64,000 nucleotides of DNA, from positions 15,091,151 through 15,155,150 of the forward strand of contig NC_045143.1 in the NCBI RefSeq assembly GCF_008831285.2, given 5' to 3'. This DNA comes from Nymphaea colorata (Eukaryota > Streptophyta > Magnoliopsida > Nymphaeales > Nymphaeaceae). The translations under genes and the position numbers were made by a program. This document shows positions 55,251 through 64,000 of this stretch, one piece after another. The notes under the pieces were generated by a model. That model did no database searches. It saw nothing but the letters and a program-made list of their open reading frames with translations, and had not been told where the DNA came from. Each line of letters starts with the position of its first letter. The first letter of the stretch is position 1.

Positions 55251-57900
55251 CATTCTCATTTTATCGGCTGTCTCTCTCTCTCTCCTTCGTCTTCCTCTTG
55301 ATTATTTGGCGTCGATCGTTCTCCTTCTAATCACCCTTGCCCTCCTTCCTCTCCATCAATGTTTTATGTGAGCACCCTGCGCGACCTGGATGTAGAAGGG
55401 TTCGAACTTTGTGTCCGTATGTTTTTGAACGAGAGAGGGGGAGAAATGGAGAGGGTCTGCAGAGAGGGATTGGGAAAATTCGATGGGTGGGTCGGTCAGA
55501 ACCATCGCCATCGCCAGAGAGGGATTGGGAGAGTTCGACAGGCGAGTGAGCGAGAATCATCCACCAACGAGAGAGAGTTGCTGTTCACCTTCTCTTTCCT
55601 TAACGCGGTGGTCAATAGAAGCAGCAGATGGTTGTGCGCCTTCTCGGTTGACGGTTAGGGCGTCGGTCGGCATTTCTTTTTTCTGTGATCTCATTTCAAA
55701 GGGAATCTCAAAAAGGCTCTAGAGCAGATACGAGTTACGTGTTTCTCTCGGTTGGTTGCATTTCTCTTAAAGCAATCTCATGGGAGAATTAACGGCCTTT
55801 TCTATGTGTTAATTCCTCACTTGTCAGTTGTCATGTGTATTTCGTGCTCTTCTAATCTTATGGCCTTTTTTTTTTTTTTGGAGTTTCTGTTGGGATTTGA
55901 GTACATTTTTTTCCATTTTATTTTGTTAGGCCGTCAGGTTCAAGTCAGAACAGATAAGACGTTCCATGGTGGTTATGTCAATGGAGCCGAGTTTTTGAGC
56001 CAGGTAGGCCTTATCTTATCAGGAAGCCTGGCGAGTGATGACCATCATGATGTTTGCAGAAAAAAAAACCAGGCGTACACTTGAAAAGAAAGACCATGTA
56101 AATTTTTGCAAGGGGAAGTTATCTAGGGGGGAAAGTCCAGACCGACCCTTTTCCTGAAAAAATGGCCTCAGATAGTGCACCGCTCAAGGCAAATTTAATA
56201 ATTATCATTCCTGCCCGAGCGACTGAAGATTACCATGCTATTTTCTGAAGGGTTTCAGACTTTCACTCCTTGACTTACTGTGATGTTTAAAGTTCTTTTC
56301 AACAAGTTTTGAGAGCATATGAGGTTTGATCATTCAGGGGGAAAAGATGGAGTTTGTGGCTCGTCTCGGGTAACTCCATTTGCAAATCGGGTTTTATAGC
56401 ACAGCCAGACTTGTTAATGGGTCGGATTTAGATTAGGTTATAGAGCTATTGTTACCTAATTCATTGAACATATATTTACTAGTTGGATGTTCGAATTCGG
56501 TTTTGGATTGATTAGCAACGATAAGTAGCCAAACCATGTGACTGATCGGACCAATAAAGTCGGAAGTACAAATTGAATCCATACTTCTTTAACCACCTTT
56601 TATTAGTGGACCAATCATGCACTATTTTTTATTTGCCTAACCCCCTGTAATTATCTTTTAGCTGTTGTGTATGGGTTTGTGTTTGCACTATTGTTTTTTT
56701 TTTTTTGGTATGTTTGTTTTTGCTAATAAGTTAGTTTATTCTTCCTCGTTGCAGGTAAAATAGATTTATAGCTTCTTTATTTTTTATTTGTTTATGGATT
56801 TTCTTTTAGTTTTTCATTTTTGGAGTGGTTCTAACTGAATATTTTTTTCTTTTTTGTGCTTTTAGGTGGGAGGTTATTCTATCAAGCCTCAATGAACAGG
56901 AGCCAAGGGTCTCATATGCCTATAACTGAAAAGAGGATTCAAGTAATAACGATCAAAGACGAAAGCTTTTTTTTTAAAAGCGGGCCAAACGGTTACTTAT
57001 CCGTGTAGGGCCAAATTAAACCGGAATGCAAAAAATACATTGTGCAACTAAATATTTTCAAATATTTTAATATAATTTTTTTTTCTCAATTAGTTGGGTG
57101 GGGCCACGGCCTAGGTGGGCCCCTCCTCCCTCCACCCCAAGTAATAGGTAATGATCTGTCTTTTATGACACTTGTTTCTTTTTCTTTTTCTATTTTTTCC
57201 ATTTTAGTGGTTATTTAATTTTTGTGCTTGGTATTGATTTTCTAGTTACTGGTTCATCTTATTGGGAGAAAAATGTTCTAAATGCCAACTTTCTGTCAAT
57301 GCATTAAGTTCGTTATGCGATAGCTATAATGTTTCAATACAATCTTGGGTATTGAATTGTTTTTAGTGCCATTAGATCTTGACGTGCTGGTTTCTCTTAA
57401 ACAACGTTTAATTTTTCACCTGGATGAGATCCACTAGCTCTAGTTATGGCTAGAAAGGTGCTACCGAGTCTTTCCAGGAAAATTATATCTCCAAATCGCA
57501 CAGCCATAATGGATTTGGTCCATGGCTATGTCTTTCTAAGTCTTTGATTTCTCTGAAAAGTACATTTTTCACTGAAAAGTTTATTTGCAGCATGGTTTAG
57601 TTTTCTCTATTACACGGATAATATATATACAATAATTGTTTTTTAAATATTTTTTCTTACCTTCGGTGAAAATGAAAAATAAGTCGCAAGGTGAACCGCA
57701 GATGCTGACCAGCACCTCTAGGGAAACGACAGCATGGCCACAACCTTCTTGCCAGCCTTCCACGTGTCCTTCTAGCTATGTGGCTTGGTTCATATGAGGT
57801 ACACCCCTCTTTTCTTATATTTTCTAATATAACATTCTTTTCCTTTTTTGTCTCTGTCGCCCTCACAGGATGGTGTGAGTGTCCCATGGCAGCCTTGGCA
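55251..57900. other. intergenic, no gene recognised
   Basis: Includes a GA-rich stretch with an imperfect repeat of GAGAGGGATTGGGAAAATTC (near 55,465 and 55,515), long T-runs (55,866; 56,694), and short plus-strand frames (55359-55658, 55752-56084) that match nothing I recognise. Confidence 0.5.
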
Positions 57901-57910
57901 TGATTTACCC

Positions 57911-57936
57911 TTCTCTCTCTCTCTCTCTCTCTCTCT

Positions 57937-57968
<32 letters not shown>
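57911..57968. repeat. (CT)n-(TA)n compound microsatellite
   Basis: About 28 bases of CT repeats, then TTTA, then about 26 bases of TA repeats. Confidence 0.92.
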
Positions 57969-57972
<4 letters not shown>

Positions 57973-58547
57973 TTGTTCTTTTAAAACATGTTGCGGATTA
58001 ATCCAGCATGTATAGAATGACAAATTATCTTGCTGCATGTCCAGATGTTTAAACAGGAACAAAGATGCGTGAGGGGTGTGAATTTCCATGCTGGGGTGCG
58101 ATGAGAAGGGCTCGGAGCCCTACATTATCGCTTTGTTGAAGGTATTGTATCGATAACTTATTTTGCTTTTCCTATTTTGGATTGCTAAGGTTTCTGAGAT
58201 CATGCTTATTTCAAGTGTATGAGTTTTATATGCTTGGTTAACTTTTAATATTAAAGCTGACATTTGTCACTCACAGTTGCTCCTTGTAACTATGACGACA
58301 CCCTGTTACCGACACATGGAGCGCTATGTTTCCCTTGTGACCCTTCTTCATTACAACACATGAGTAAAGTATATTGGCCTTAGTTTTCATCATTTTTCAG
58401 GATCTCTCTCTTTCTAATGCACGAAGGGGATGAAAATTTGTAGCAAATGATCGAACCACCAATTACTGAACTTCCTTTTTCTTTTTACACTAGAAACGTG
58501 CCTTTCAACCCTTCACTAAGTTGTTTCAGCCATAGTTACAGATAACG

Positions 58548-58637
58548 TTTTAAAGTTTTAAACAGCGAGATTTTTCTTGGCTAAAATATAGCTTTTAAAG
58601 TTTTAAACAGCGAGATTTTTCTTGGCTAAAATATAGC
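58548..58637. repeat. 45-bp direct tandem duplication
   Basis: TTTTAAAGTTTTAAACAGCG and the next 25 bases occur twice in a row (58548-58592, 58593-58637), essentially identical. AT-rich surroundings, no gene. Confidence 0.9.
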
Positions 58638-59966
58638 GAGTTTGAAAAGAATAGACAAAAATAGAAAAAGTATGATAAATTTTTAAAAATTTAAAAAATA
58701 AAAATGAGAAAAAAATTAAATAAGTGAGAAATTAATAACAAAAACATCACAAAATAAGTAGATTTGCAACAAATAAAATATAGAAAATGAAAAAAAAAAT
58801 TGCTTGACATTAAAAAAATGAAACAATTGAAAAACGTTAAAAACACGTTAAAAACACATTTTTTCGTTTTTATTGTTTTTTTAAAAAATCGTGTTTTCTT
58901 TTTAGTTTTAAACGGTAATTCAATTTATCGCGTCTTCTTCACATTTTTTGTGAAAAAAATGTGTTTTTTGTAACTACTGTCTTTCGACACAAATATATTT
59001 TTTTGTTTAACATGATTACAACGAGTTGTGGATCCGATGTGATGCAACCATTTATGGTGTTGTGCACTTGGTAACTGTTTCAATTTCATGGAATTTTTTT
59101 GGTCATGGTTGTTGAAATTTCTCATACTGATTTGAATAGGATCTTCTAAACTGATAGGATCTTCTGAATTAACTACTACAAGTTTACTTTTACATTTGGC
59201 AAATCAGTTTCCTAGAACATCCCAACCACCTTAGGAGAGCTAACTTCTTTGATGGACATGTATGTTGCCGTATGTTTTTCTCTTCAAAAATAATCCTTGA
59301 CATTTTTGCTCGGAATGTTTTTGGTCCATCTTTCTAACCTGACAGAATTTTAGTTGGTTGAGCTATTGATATATGATGAGATAAAAAGGTTTGTCATGAA
59401 GAATCCACCTGTTTTGATATTTTTGTACAGATAAAACCATGCATAGGAGATAGTTAATGATATTAGAGTGCAAATATTTTTCTTGCATTTCTTGCTACCC
59501 TCCTTAATGTGGTAAAATAAGCTTGACATACTTTGAATTGAAACAGTGGAGAAAAAGTCTGTCCTTGTATTGAATAGTGCGATCCATCCATTAAATTTGG
59601 GGCTGAATTTATGGTGCATGACAAGAAATTTTCCTATAGACATCTGACTCGTTGCTGCTCACGCTGGAAAGGTTTTCTCATTTTGCTTTTCTTGTTCATG
59701 TCCTGCATAATGTACCTTTAAGCAAAAGCTTTCCTTTTTCATCTCAGCATCATGTTGGGCAATTTAACTAGTTTTATTTTTGTCTCATTGGGGGGAGAGA
59801 AATAAAAGGAAGAAGATAGTGAAGAAAGAATTTCAATTAGGGGCAGAGAGATGAAAGCATCTCATTAGCTATGAAATGTTTTTTTTTCTTTGCTCCGTCT
59901 TAAAATTCTTGTTATGAGTAAGACGCACGTTAGGTAATTAAGTTCTAACAAAAACGCGTCATATCA
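58638..59966. other. intergenic, no gene recognised
   Basis: AT-rich sequence with A-runs at 58,660-58,900. Short open frames (58925-59125 -, 59350-59643 -) carry no motif. Confidence 0.5.
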
Positions 59967-60301
59967 TGTGACAGGAACTTGAAAAATGGTGAAAACAGAA
60001 TATGCGCTCTGGAATACTGAGCAGAGCAAAAGCTGAATGAAAAAGCCCTAATTTCCATTACTCGAATGGTGGCCTTGTATATACAATTCTGTTACAAATC
60101 AATGGTAGAGATAAGAGATTTAAAAAATACAGATATACCCACAAGATTCTACACTTTTGTACACTTTATACACCCTTTTTAGACATTTTTGTTACTTCCA
60201 ATTTGGCAAGGTGATTCTCGCGTGCTGGCCTCCATTACAGAGTCTGAACCTGACTTGGAAAGGGGCTTCATACACAACACGTTTTCAGAATTGCTTCAAC
60301 A
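59967..60301 (-). repeat. 3' LTR of copia D (left edge inferred)
   Basis: The right edge is fixed by the purine tract: the minus strand reads TGTTGAAGCAATTCTG after AGTG. The left edge is placed at TGTGACAGG, which would give TGT...ACA ends and 335 bp. TGTATATAC on the minus strand near 60,076 could be the TATA element. The partner LTR is not in the window. Confidence 0.5.
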
Positions 60302-60818
60302 CTCCCCCTTCAAACTGAGCATGCAGATCACAAATGCTCAGTTTGGACTTCAACGACTGAAATTGATCTTTTAGCAGTGCCTTTGTAAACAAGTCAGCTA
60401 GCTGACACCGTGAGGGAACAAAACTGGTTGAAATGGTTTTATTTTTTATCAAGTCACGAACAAGGTGGCAATCGAGTTCAATATGCTTTGTTCTTTCGTG
60501 CAGTACCGGATTAGCAGCAATTTGTATGGCTGATTTGTTGTCACAAAGTAAGTCCACCGGTTGTGGGTGATTCACCAAAATCTGAAAGCAACTATTTCAA
60601 CCATAAGATTTCACAACTAGTGTCTGCCATGGAGCGATATTCCGCTTCAGAAGACGACCTTGGCACAGTATGCTGCATCTTAGATTTCCATGAAATTAAG
60701 CTGCCTCCTAAGAAGATGCAGTAGCCTGTTATCGACCTCCTTGTCTCTTTACATGCTGCCCAATCAGCATCACAATATGCAGTGAGTTGGAAGTCTTCAT
60801 TTGATGAAACCACAGCCC
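60302..60818 (-). pseudogene. copia D RNase H
   Basis: 60592-60813 has [35 protein letters not shown] and [13 protein letters not shown]. 60285-60578 continues with [33 protein letters not shown] and [13 protein letters not shown]. The catalytic Asp and Glu are kept. A stop or frameshift lies near 60,585. The frame runs into the LTR. Confidence 0.87.
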
Positions 60819-62097
60819 TTAGCCAGGGCTTTGTTTTAGATACTTTAACACCCTCAAAGCTGCTTTGTAGTGTGCAACGGAAGGTTGTTGCATATACCTA
60901 CTTAGAGTATGTACTGCAAAAGTAATATCAGGTCTGGTTATGGTTAAGTAAATTAACCTTCCTACTAGATGTCGATAGGTTGTAGGATCCTTTAGCAACT
61001 CACCACCATCCACTGATAAATTTTTTCTATTCTCCATTGGAACTTCAACTGGTTTTGCATTAATCAACCCCACCTCATCCAAGACATCACAGATGTATTT
61101 TCCTTAGGACAAGAATATCCCTTTCTTCGATCTTGCCAATTCTAGCCCAAGGAAATATTTCAAGATGCCTAAATCCTTCATTTTAAACTGCTCACTTAAG
61201 TATTTCTTGAATTTTTCAATCTTCTCCAAGTGGTTCCCAGCGATTATGAGACCGTCTACATAGACAAGCACTGCCATGATTGTATTCTCATTTTTGAAGA
61301 TGAAAAGAGAGTGATCACACTTTGACTGAGCAAAGCCAAAAGCAAGCAATACCTCTGAAAACCTTGCAAACCAATTTCTAGGGCTTGTTTTATCCCATAA
61401 AGTGATTTTTTTAGCTTGCATACCCATGTGTCTCTACCATCTCCATACCGGGAGGAAGTGACATATAAATTTCTTCATCCAGGCTGCCATTCAAGAAAGC
61501 ATTGTAGACGTCCATTTGGTGAAGAATCCAATTACTCTTGGCTGCAATTGCTAGAAGACATCGGACTGTAACTAACTTTGCAACAGGTGCATATGTTTCA
61601 TTGTAATCCATACCTTCAGCTTGTGCATACCCTTTGGCAACTAACCTTGCCTTGAATCTTTCAACCTCACCATTTGCTTTGTATTTGATGCGGTAAACCC
61701 ACTTGCAGCCTATGGGTTTAATACCATTTGGAGGTTCAACTAGATCCCAAGTTTTATTAGCTTCTAATGCTTCAATTTCAGTTTGCATCGCCATTCTCCA
61801 ATTTGGATCAAGCTCAGCTTGGCTATAAGATGTGGGTTCTAGAATATGTGAAATGTTTAACAAGTATGCCTTATGAGCTGAGGAGAAAGCTGAAAAAGAA
61901 AGAACTTGTGAAAGAGGATACCTGGACGAGGACTTCTTTCCAGTAGATGAAAGGCTGGGTCCATCTTGAGTGGCCAATCCACAGTAATACCCTTTTAATA
62001 GAATGGAAGGTCTAGGCTTGCGGGTTGATCTTCTGAGCATGTGGCTGAAGTGTAACTGTCGGGTCAACTGTTTTAGCAAGAGGCTCAGAGGTTTCAA
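60819..62097 (-). pseudogene. copia D reverse transcriptase
   Basis: 61411-62097 has the linker, then [37 protein letters not shown], and HQMDVYNAFLNGSLDEEIYM with the catalytic Asp. A frameshift near 61,415 leads to 61104-61427 with AVLVYVDGLIIAGN. The second Asp of the YVDD pair is Gly here (YVDG), a likely loss of activity. A TAA at 61104-61106 (Gln expected) precedes 60819-61082, which has GRLIYLTITRPDITFAVHTL. Confidence 0.88.
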
Positions 62098-62107
62098 TGA
62101 AATTTGG

Positions 62108-63277
62108 TTATGTTTCAGAGTTGTTTGTTGTTGATGTCAAATTTTCAATAGGTTCATGGCTCAATGAATCATGATTTTCTGCAGTCAAGGGGTCCACCTG
62201 AACTTCATCACTTGCATAAGAGTATCTAGTTTCAGCAGCATGAGTCTCATTAATTGGCAACGGAATAACTAAAGTTTGTGGGCTAGTTCTTATTGATTTA
62301 AATGGGAACTCTGTTTCATTGAAAAATACATCTCTACTAGCAGAAATTTTTCCAGTCTCAAGATTATACACCTTATATGCTTTTTGACTAAAAGCATAGC
62401 CTAAAAAAACACACTTGTGTGATCTTTGGTCAGATTTAGATTTGGGATTTGGTTCTTTTGCAAAACATAAACAACCAAAGGTGCATAGATGAAAATACAT
62501 GGGTTTCTTTTTAAATAATTTTTCATAAGGAGTTTTGTTTTGTAAGGCATTTGTTGGGGTTTGATTGATTAAATACACGGCAGTCAATACACACTCGTCC
62601 CAAAAATCCAAAGGTAAACCGGATTGAAATTTAAGAACTCGAGCCACATCTAAAATATGACAGTGTTTTCTTTCAACTACACCATTTTGTTGTGGTGTAT
62701 AAACACATTTGTGTTGATGAACAATGCCTTTTTCATGGAAAAATTCATTCATCTCCTTTGAAAAACATTTGACTCCATTATCAGTTCTAACAATTTTAAC
62801 CTCAGCTTTATGTTGCCTTTCAGTCATGTTGATAAAATCTTTTAATAGATGAGCAGTTTCATGCTTAAATCGCATCAAGTAAACCCACACTGCTCTAGTA
62901 TAGTCATCCACTAAGGCAATAAAATAGTGTGCTCCAGAAAACGAGGCTTGGGAATATGGCCCCCAAATATCACAATGTAACAACTCAAATGGATGCTTTG
63001 AACAAGAGACACTTTCATTAAAAGGTAGTCTAGACTGTTTTGCTAGTTTGCATACATCACAATAAAATGTTAACATTTTAATGCTAGATTCATGTTGAGA
63101 AAATAAATAGTTCTTGGCTTGTGATGGATGCCCAAGTCTAAGATGCCATATGTCTGATTGCTTGAGACTAGAGTTCATTGCCAACGATTCATGTGAAGGA
63201 TCAGAGATCTTACATACGAACATGCCATCTCTCAAACTACCCAGTCCAGTCATCATCCTAGAATTTAGGTCCTGCAA
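62108..63277 (-). CDS. copia D integrase segment, long open frame
   Basis: A 389-codon uninterrupted stretch with the HHCC region (WHLRLGHPSQAKNYLF, CDVCKLAKQSRLPF), the first catalytic Asp in LLHCDIWGPY, YFIALVDDYTRAVWVYL, the second Asp in RTDNGVKCF and the Glu in NGVVERKHCHI. The C-terminal LCTFGCLCFAKEP block, then the YKVYNLETGKISASRDVFF block, follow. The domain looks catalytically complete, though GGE after the second Asp is GVK. It is part of a polyprotein that is broken on both sides. Confidence 0.85.
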   Translation of the reverse strand: MQDLNSRMMTGLGSLRDGMFVCKISDPSHESLAMNSSLKQSDIWHLRLGHPSQAKNYLFSQHESSIKMLTFYCDVCKLAKQSRLPFNESVSCSKHPFELLHCDIWGPYSQASFSGAHYFIALVDDYTRAVWVYLMRFKHETAHLLKDFINMTERQHKAEVKIVRTDNGVKCFSKEMNEFFHEKGIVHQHKCVYTPQQNGVVERKHCHILDVARVLKFQSGLPLDFWDECVLTAVYLINQTPTNALQNKTPYEKLFKKKPMYFHLCTFGCLCFAKEPNPKSKSDQRSHKCVFLGYAFSQKAYKVYNLETGKISASRDVFFNETEFPFKSIRTSPQTLVIPLPINETHAAETRYSYASDEVQVDPLTAENHDSLSHEPIENLTSTTNNSET

Positions 63278-63568
63278 TGAGCAATCATTGGAACCAAAGA
63301 TGACTTGACAATTAGTAAGTGAAACAAGTTTACTTACTGATACAAGATTGAACTGAAAATTTGGAACGTAGTAAACATTTTATAGTGACAAAGAAGGTAG
63401 TAGAGAGGCTTCACCAAAGTGCGTAGCATGTACCACAGTTCCATTTAGTAGTTTTATGGGGTAAGGTGACTGTAAGAGCATGACATTGGATAGAAAATCA
63501 AGAGACGATGATAGGTGGTCAGAGGCACCACTGTCAATGATCCAAGTGCCTGATTGTGAATATATCAT
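63278..63568 (-). pseudogene. copia D protease
   Basis: 63380-63568 encodes WIIDSGASDHLSSSLDFLSN, the aspartic protease active site. A TAA near 63,378 interrupts the frame. The same frame then reads NVYYVPNFQFNLVSVSKL, a standard continuation, into the integrase stretch. Confidence 0.82.
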
Positions 63569-63631
63569 ACCTGCAAAGTGAGATTGACCATTGAGCAGTT
63601 GTGGCGCAAGAGCAGTTTAATCTCTAAAAAG

Positions 63632-64000
63632 TTAAAACAACTTATTGTATTCATCCATAGTTAGAGCAGGAGCTTGATCCTTGCTTGGATTAGGTGGAAC
63701 AACGGACACTGAAACATTAGAATGCACCTTATTTCCATCTGCGGCATTGGCACTGCCAGCTCTTTGTTTTCCTCCTTTGAAATTGGGCGGGTATCCATTT
63801 AGCTTGAAACATCTCTCCCTCGAGTGACCTGCTATTTGGCAGTGAGTACAATAATATTGCTGTGACCTCTTCAGATTAAAGCTTTTTATATTTCTTGCTT
63901 CTCCACCATATGCAGTCAACCCAACATGCTCAATCAAGTTGGATTGAACTCTTGCTTCTCGTTGTTTCTCCTCTTGAAGAACCAACGAGAAGATCTTGGC
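63632..64000 (-). pseudogene. copia D gag C-terminus, partial at window edge
   Basis: Encodes YYCTHCQIAGHSRERCFKLN, a complete C-x2-C-x4-H-x4-C zinc knuckle followed by GYPPNFKGGK, the usual form in this copia group. It ends TMDEYNKLF then stops. The N-terminal gag lies beyond the window. Confidence 0.85.

Larger units (their letters stand above)
59967..64000 (-). mobile_element. Ty1/copia retrotransposon D, right part outside window
   Basis: Minus-strand copia. The 3' LTR is probably 59967-60301, with a purine tract (AAGGGGGAGTGT on the minus strand) beside it, then RNase H, reverse transcriptase, integrase, protease and gag moving right. The 5' LTR and gag start lie beyond 64000. There are fewer lesions than in copia A or B, and all integrase catalytic residues are kept, but at least two stops and two frameshifts occur. 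Confidence 0.9.

Noticed and set aside
55337-56084. Possible host gene exons downstream of LINE C
   Set aside because: Frames are short, GA-repeat driven or unrecognisable; splice-like sites are too common to support exons.

Overview
This is nuclear DNA of a flowering plant. It holds one ordinary, intron-rich host gene, a thermospermine synthase (ACL5 type) at 9171-12361 (+), surrounded by layers of transposable elements: Ty1/copia LTR retrotransposons, L1-type LINEs, PIF/Harbinger and hAT DNA transposons, and a TRIM. Ten exons of the host gene can be joined in phase into 335 codons, so it looks functional. Almost everything else that codes is a decayed mobile-element gene. I saw no bacterial, organellar or CRISPR features and no convincing tRNA or rRNA gene.

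Layout, left to right. 1-5735: copia A (-), running off the left edge, with a long repeat-rich leader and its 5' LTR on the right. 5740-7030: LINE D remnant (+). 7040-7203: Tourist-like MITE. 7706-8575: complete TRIM with 5-bp target duplication. 8702-8898: tandem repeat in the ACL5 upstream region. 9171-12361: ACL5. 13301-13739: hAT-like MITE. 14220-30760: one old L1 (LINE B, -) split by a 5.9-kb PIF/Harbinger element (17040-22977, TTA duplication) and by a copia element (copia B, +, 24030-29143). 33341-38757: complete copia C (-) with GTTGT target duplication, next to a pseudogene of the 26S proteasome ATPase RPT5 (to 39474). 40468-41710: non-autonomous hAT element with 8-bp target duplication that appears to carry the 5' part of a plastid SufE-like gene. 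43070-55250: GC-rich LINE C (+) in two blocks. The blocks are separated by a 6.5-kb patchwork of a copia 3' end, another LINE fragment (LINE A) and a second PIF/Harbinger element. 55260-59960: no recognisable gene. 59967-64000: copia D (-), running off the right edge.

How the parts relate. The Harbinger elements carry the two proteins this superfamily needs, a DDE transposase and a Myb/SANT-like partner, but both are interrupted. The copia elements carry gag, protease, integrase, reverse transcriptase and RNase H in the usual order, all broken. Many lesions are C-to-T or G-to-A type (Trp or Gln codons to stop; catalytic Asp to Asn and Glu to Lys), as expected for long-methylated DNA. The most interesting signals are the SufE-carrying hAT element, a RanBP2-type zinc-finger pattern in LINE C ORF1, and an ACL5 exon with a GC donor flanked by complementary GA and CT tracts. 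I did not find a clearly new multi-gene system.
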